Source: Bacteroidota bacterium
Lineage (GTDB): Bacteria > Bacteroidota > Bacteroidia > Bacteroidales > VadinHA17
Direction: 5' to 3'
Assembly (NCBI GenBank): GCA_022561875.1
Contig: JADFQJ010000004.1
Coordinates: 32,161-96,160 of the forward strand
DNA length: 64,000 bases
Position 1 is the first letter of the stretch, and each line of letters opens with the position of its first letter. Both the position numbers and the translations under genes were made by a program. The notes under the pieces were generated by a model. It saw only the letters and a program-made list of their open reading frames with translations. It made no database searches and was not told the DNA's origin. This document shows positions 63,788 to 64,000 of the stretch, piece after piece.

Positions 63788-63972
63788 CCTTGCAAATTAT
63801 CGACGATATTTGTATAGTTGATACTTCTTTTTGCTTTGGATGCGGTCTCTGTGTCACTTCCTGTTCAACCGGGGCCCTCTCACTAAAACAGAAGAATTCG
63901 GAAGAACTGGTCCCTCCGCCTTTTTCTGAAAAAGAATGGAGGGAAAAAAGAGAAAAAACATTAATAAGGTGA
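63788..63972 (+). pseudogene. truncated copy of the ferredoxin-gene 3' end
   Basis: A 61-codon frame repeats the second 4Fe-4S motif, CFGCGLCVTSC, and the tail GALSLKQKNSEELVPPPF of the 51933 gene, without its first 292 codons. A TTG at 63790 is the only start and no Shine-Dalgarno precedes it. Two amino-acid changes (N to K, A to T). Likely non-functional. Confidence 0.75.
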
Positions 63973-64000
63973 TCACCAAATATACTGATGACAAACCTGG
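63788..64000 (+). repeat. direct repeat, right copy, running off the window
   Basis: Matches 52810-53022, continuing through the shared downstream GTGATCACCAAATATACTGATG to the last base of the window, so the true repeat is longer. Confidence 0.9.

Overview
The window looks like chromosomal DNA of an anaerobic member of the Bacteroidota, probably Bacteroidales/Marinilabiliales. The pointers are AT-rich DNA, mostly absent Shine-Dalgarno sites, promoters of the TTTG / TAnnTTTG type, lipoproteins with a short SC lipobox, Bacteroidota-type S2 and S20 proteins, DUF2723 and DUF6427-like proteins, a CHU_C/gliding-type C-terminal domain, TonB, and Bacteroidota-style ABC transporters with an N-terminal TerB-like domain. 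Names rest on motif recognition by eye; no database search was possible.

Layout. 0-6.4 kb: dCMP deaminase, a decayed COG2865-type fragment, tRNA-Leu(CAA), an ALDH7-like dehydrogenase, dxs, an OmpA-like lipoprotein. 6.6-10.3 kb: a radical SAM/SPASM protein and a penicillin-acylase-family Ntn hydrolase. 10.3-14.8 kb (minus strand): rplM-rpsI-rpsB-tsf, then pyrH-frr. 14.9-24.8 kb (plus strand): O-antigen-ligase-like protein, guanine deaminase, Mpg glycosylase, outer-membrane protein, DUF2723 protein, polysaccharide deacetylase, purD, DUF6427-like protein. 24.9-31.2 kb (minus): secreted protein, lipoprotein, an ABC exporter broken by two frameshifts, an EEP phosphatase/nuclease, an SDR. 31.3-40.9 kb: M1 aminopeptidase, tRNA-Ala(GGC), tonB-like gene, lipoprotein, hflX, asd, and a lamin-tail/CHU_C surface protein.

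40.9-44.1 kb is an accessory block that reads as a cluster of integron-type cassettes without an integrase in view. Four to six imperfect palindromes with AAC / GTT ends separate hicB-hicA (toxin carrying a nonsense codon), yefM-yoeB, a tiny lipoprotein, a nucleotidyltransferase and an alpha/beta-hydrolase lipoprotein, all on the minus strand. It is followed by an MFS remnant and a 230-bp pyrimidine-rich tract. 45-51.7 kb: punA, lpxK, sppA, folK, an acyltransferase-like protein, radC, rpsT.

51.9-64 kb is the most interesting part. A winged-helix/ferredoxin gene is followed by an 11-kb plus-strand sulfur-assimilation island: Rrf2 regulator, CysK, a ThiS-like sulfur carrier, a MetY-like enzyme, MoeB/ThiF activator, DsrE-like protein, TusA, JAMM (Mec+/HcyD-like) protease, siroheme sulfite reductase fused to a second TusA domain, SirC, a truncated HemC fused to CobA, and CysE. 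Together these would reduce sulfite, load sulfur on a protein thiocarboxylate, transfer it to an activated serine or homoserine, and release the amino acid with the JAMM protease. The siroheme end carries out-of-frame leftovers that read as the C-terminus of HemA and a piece of HemB, so a larger hem operon seems to have been pared down here. The island is bracketed by a diverged direct repeat: the 3' end of the ferredoxin gene recurs, truncated at its 5' side, at the right edge of the window.
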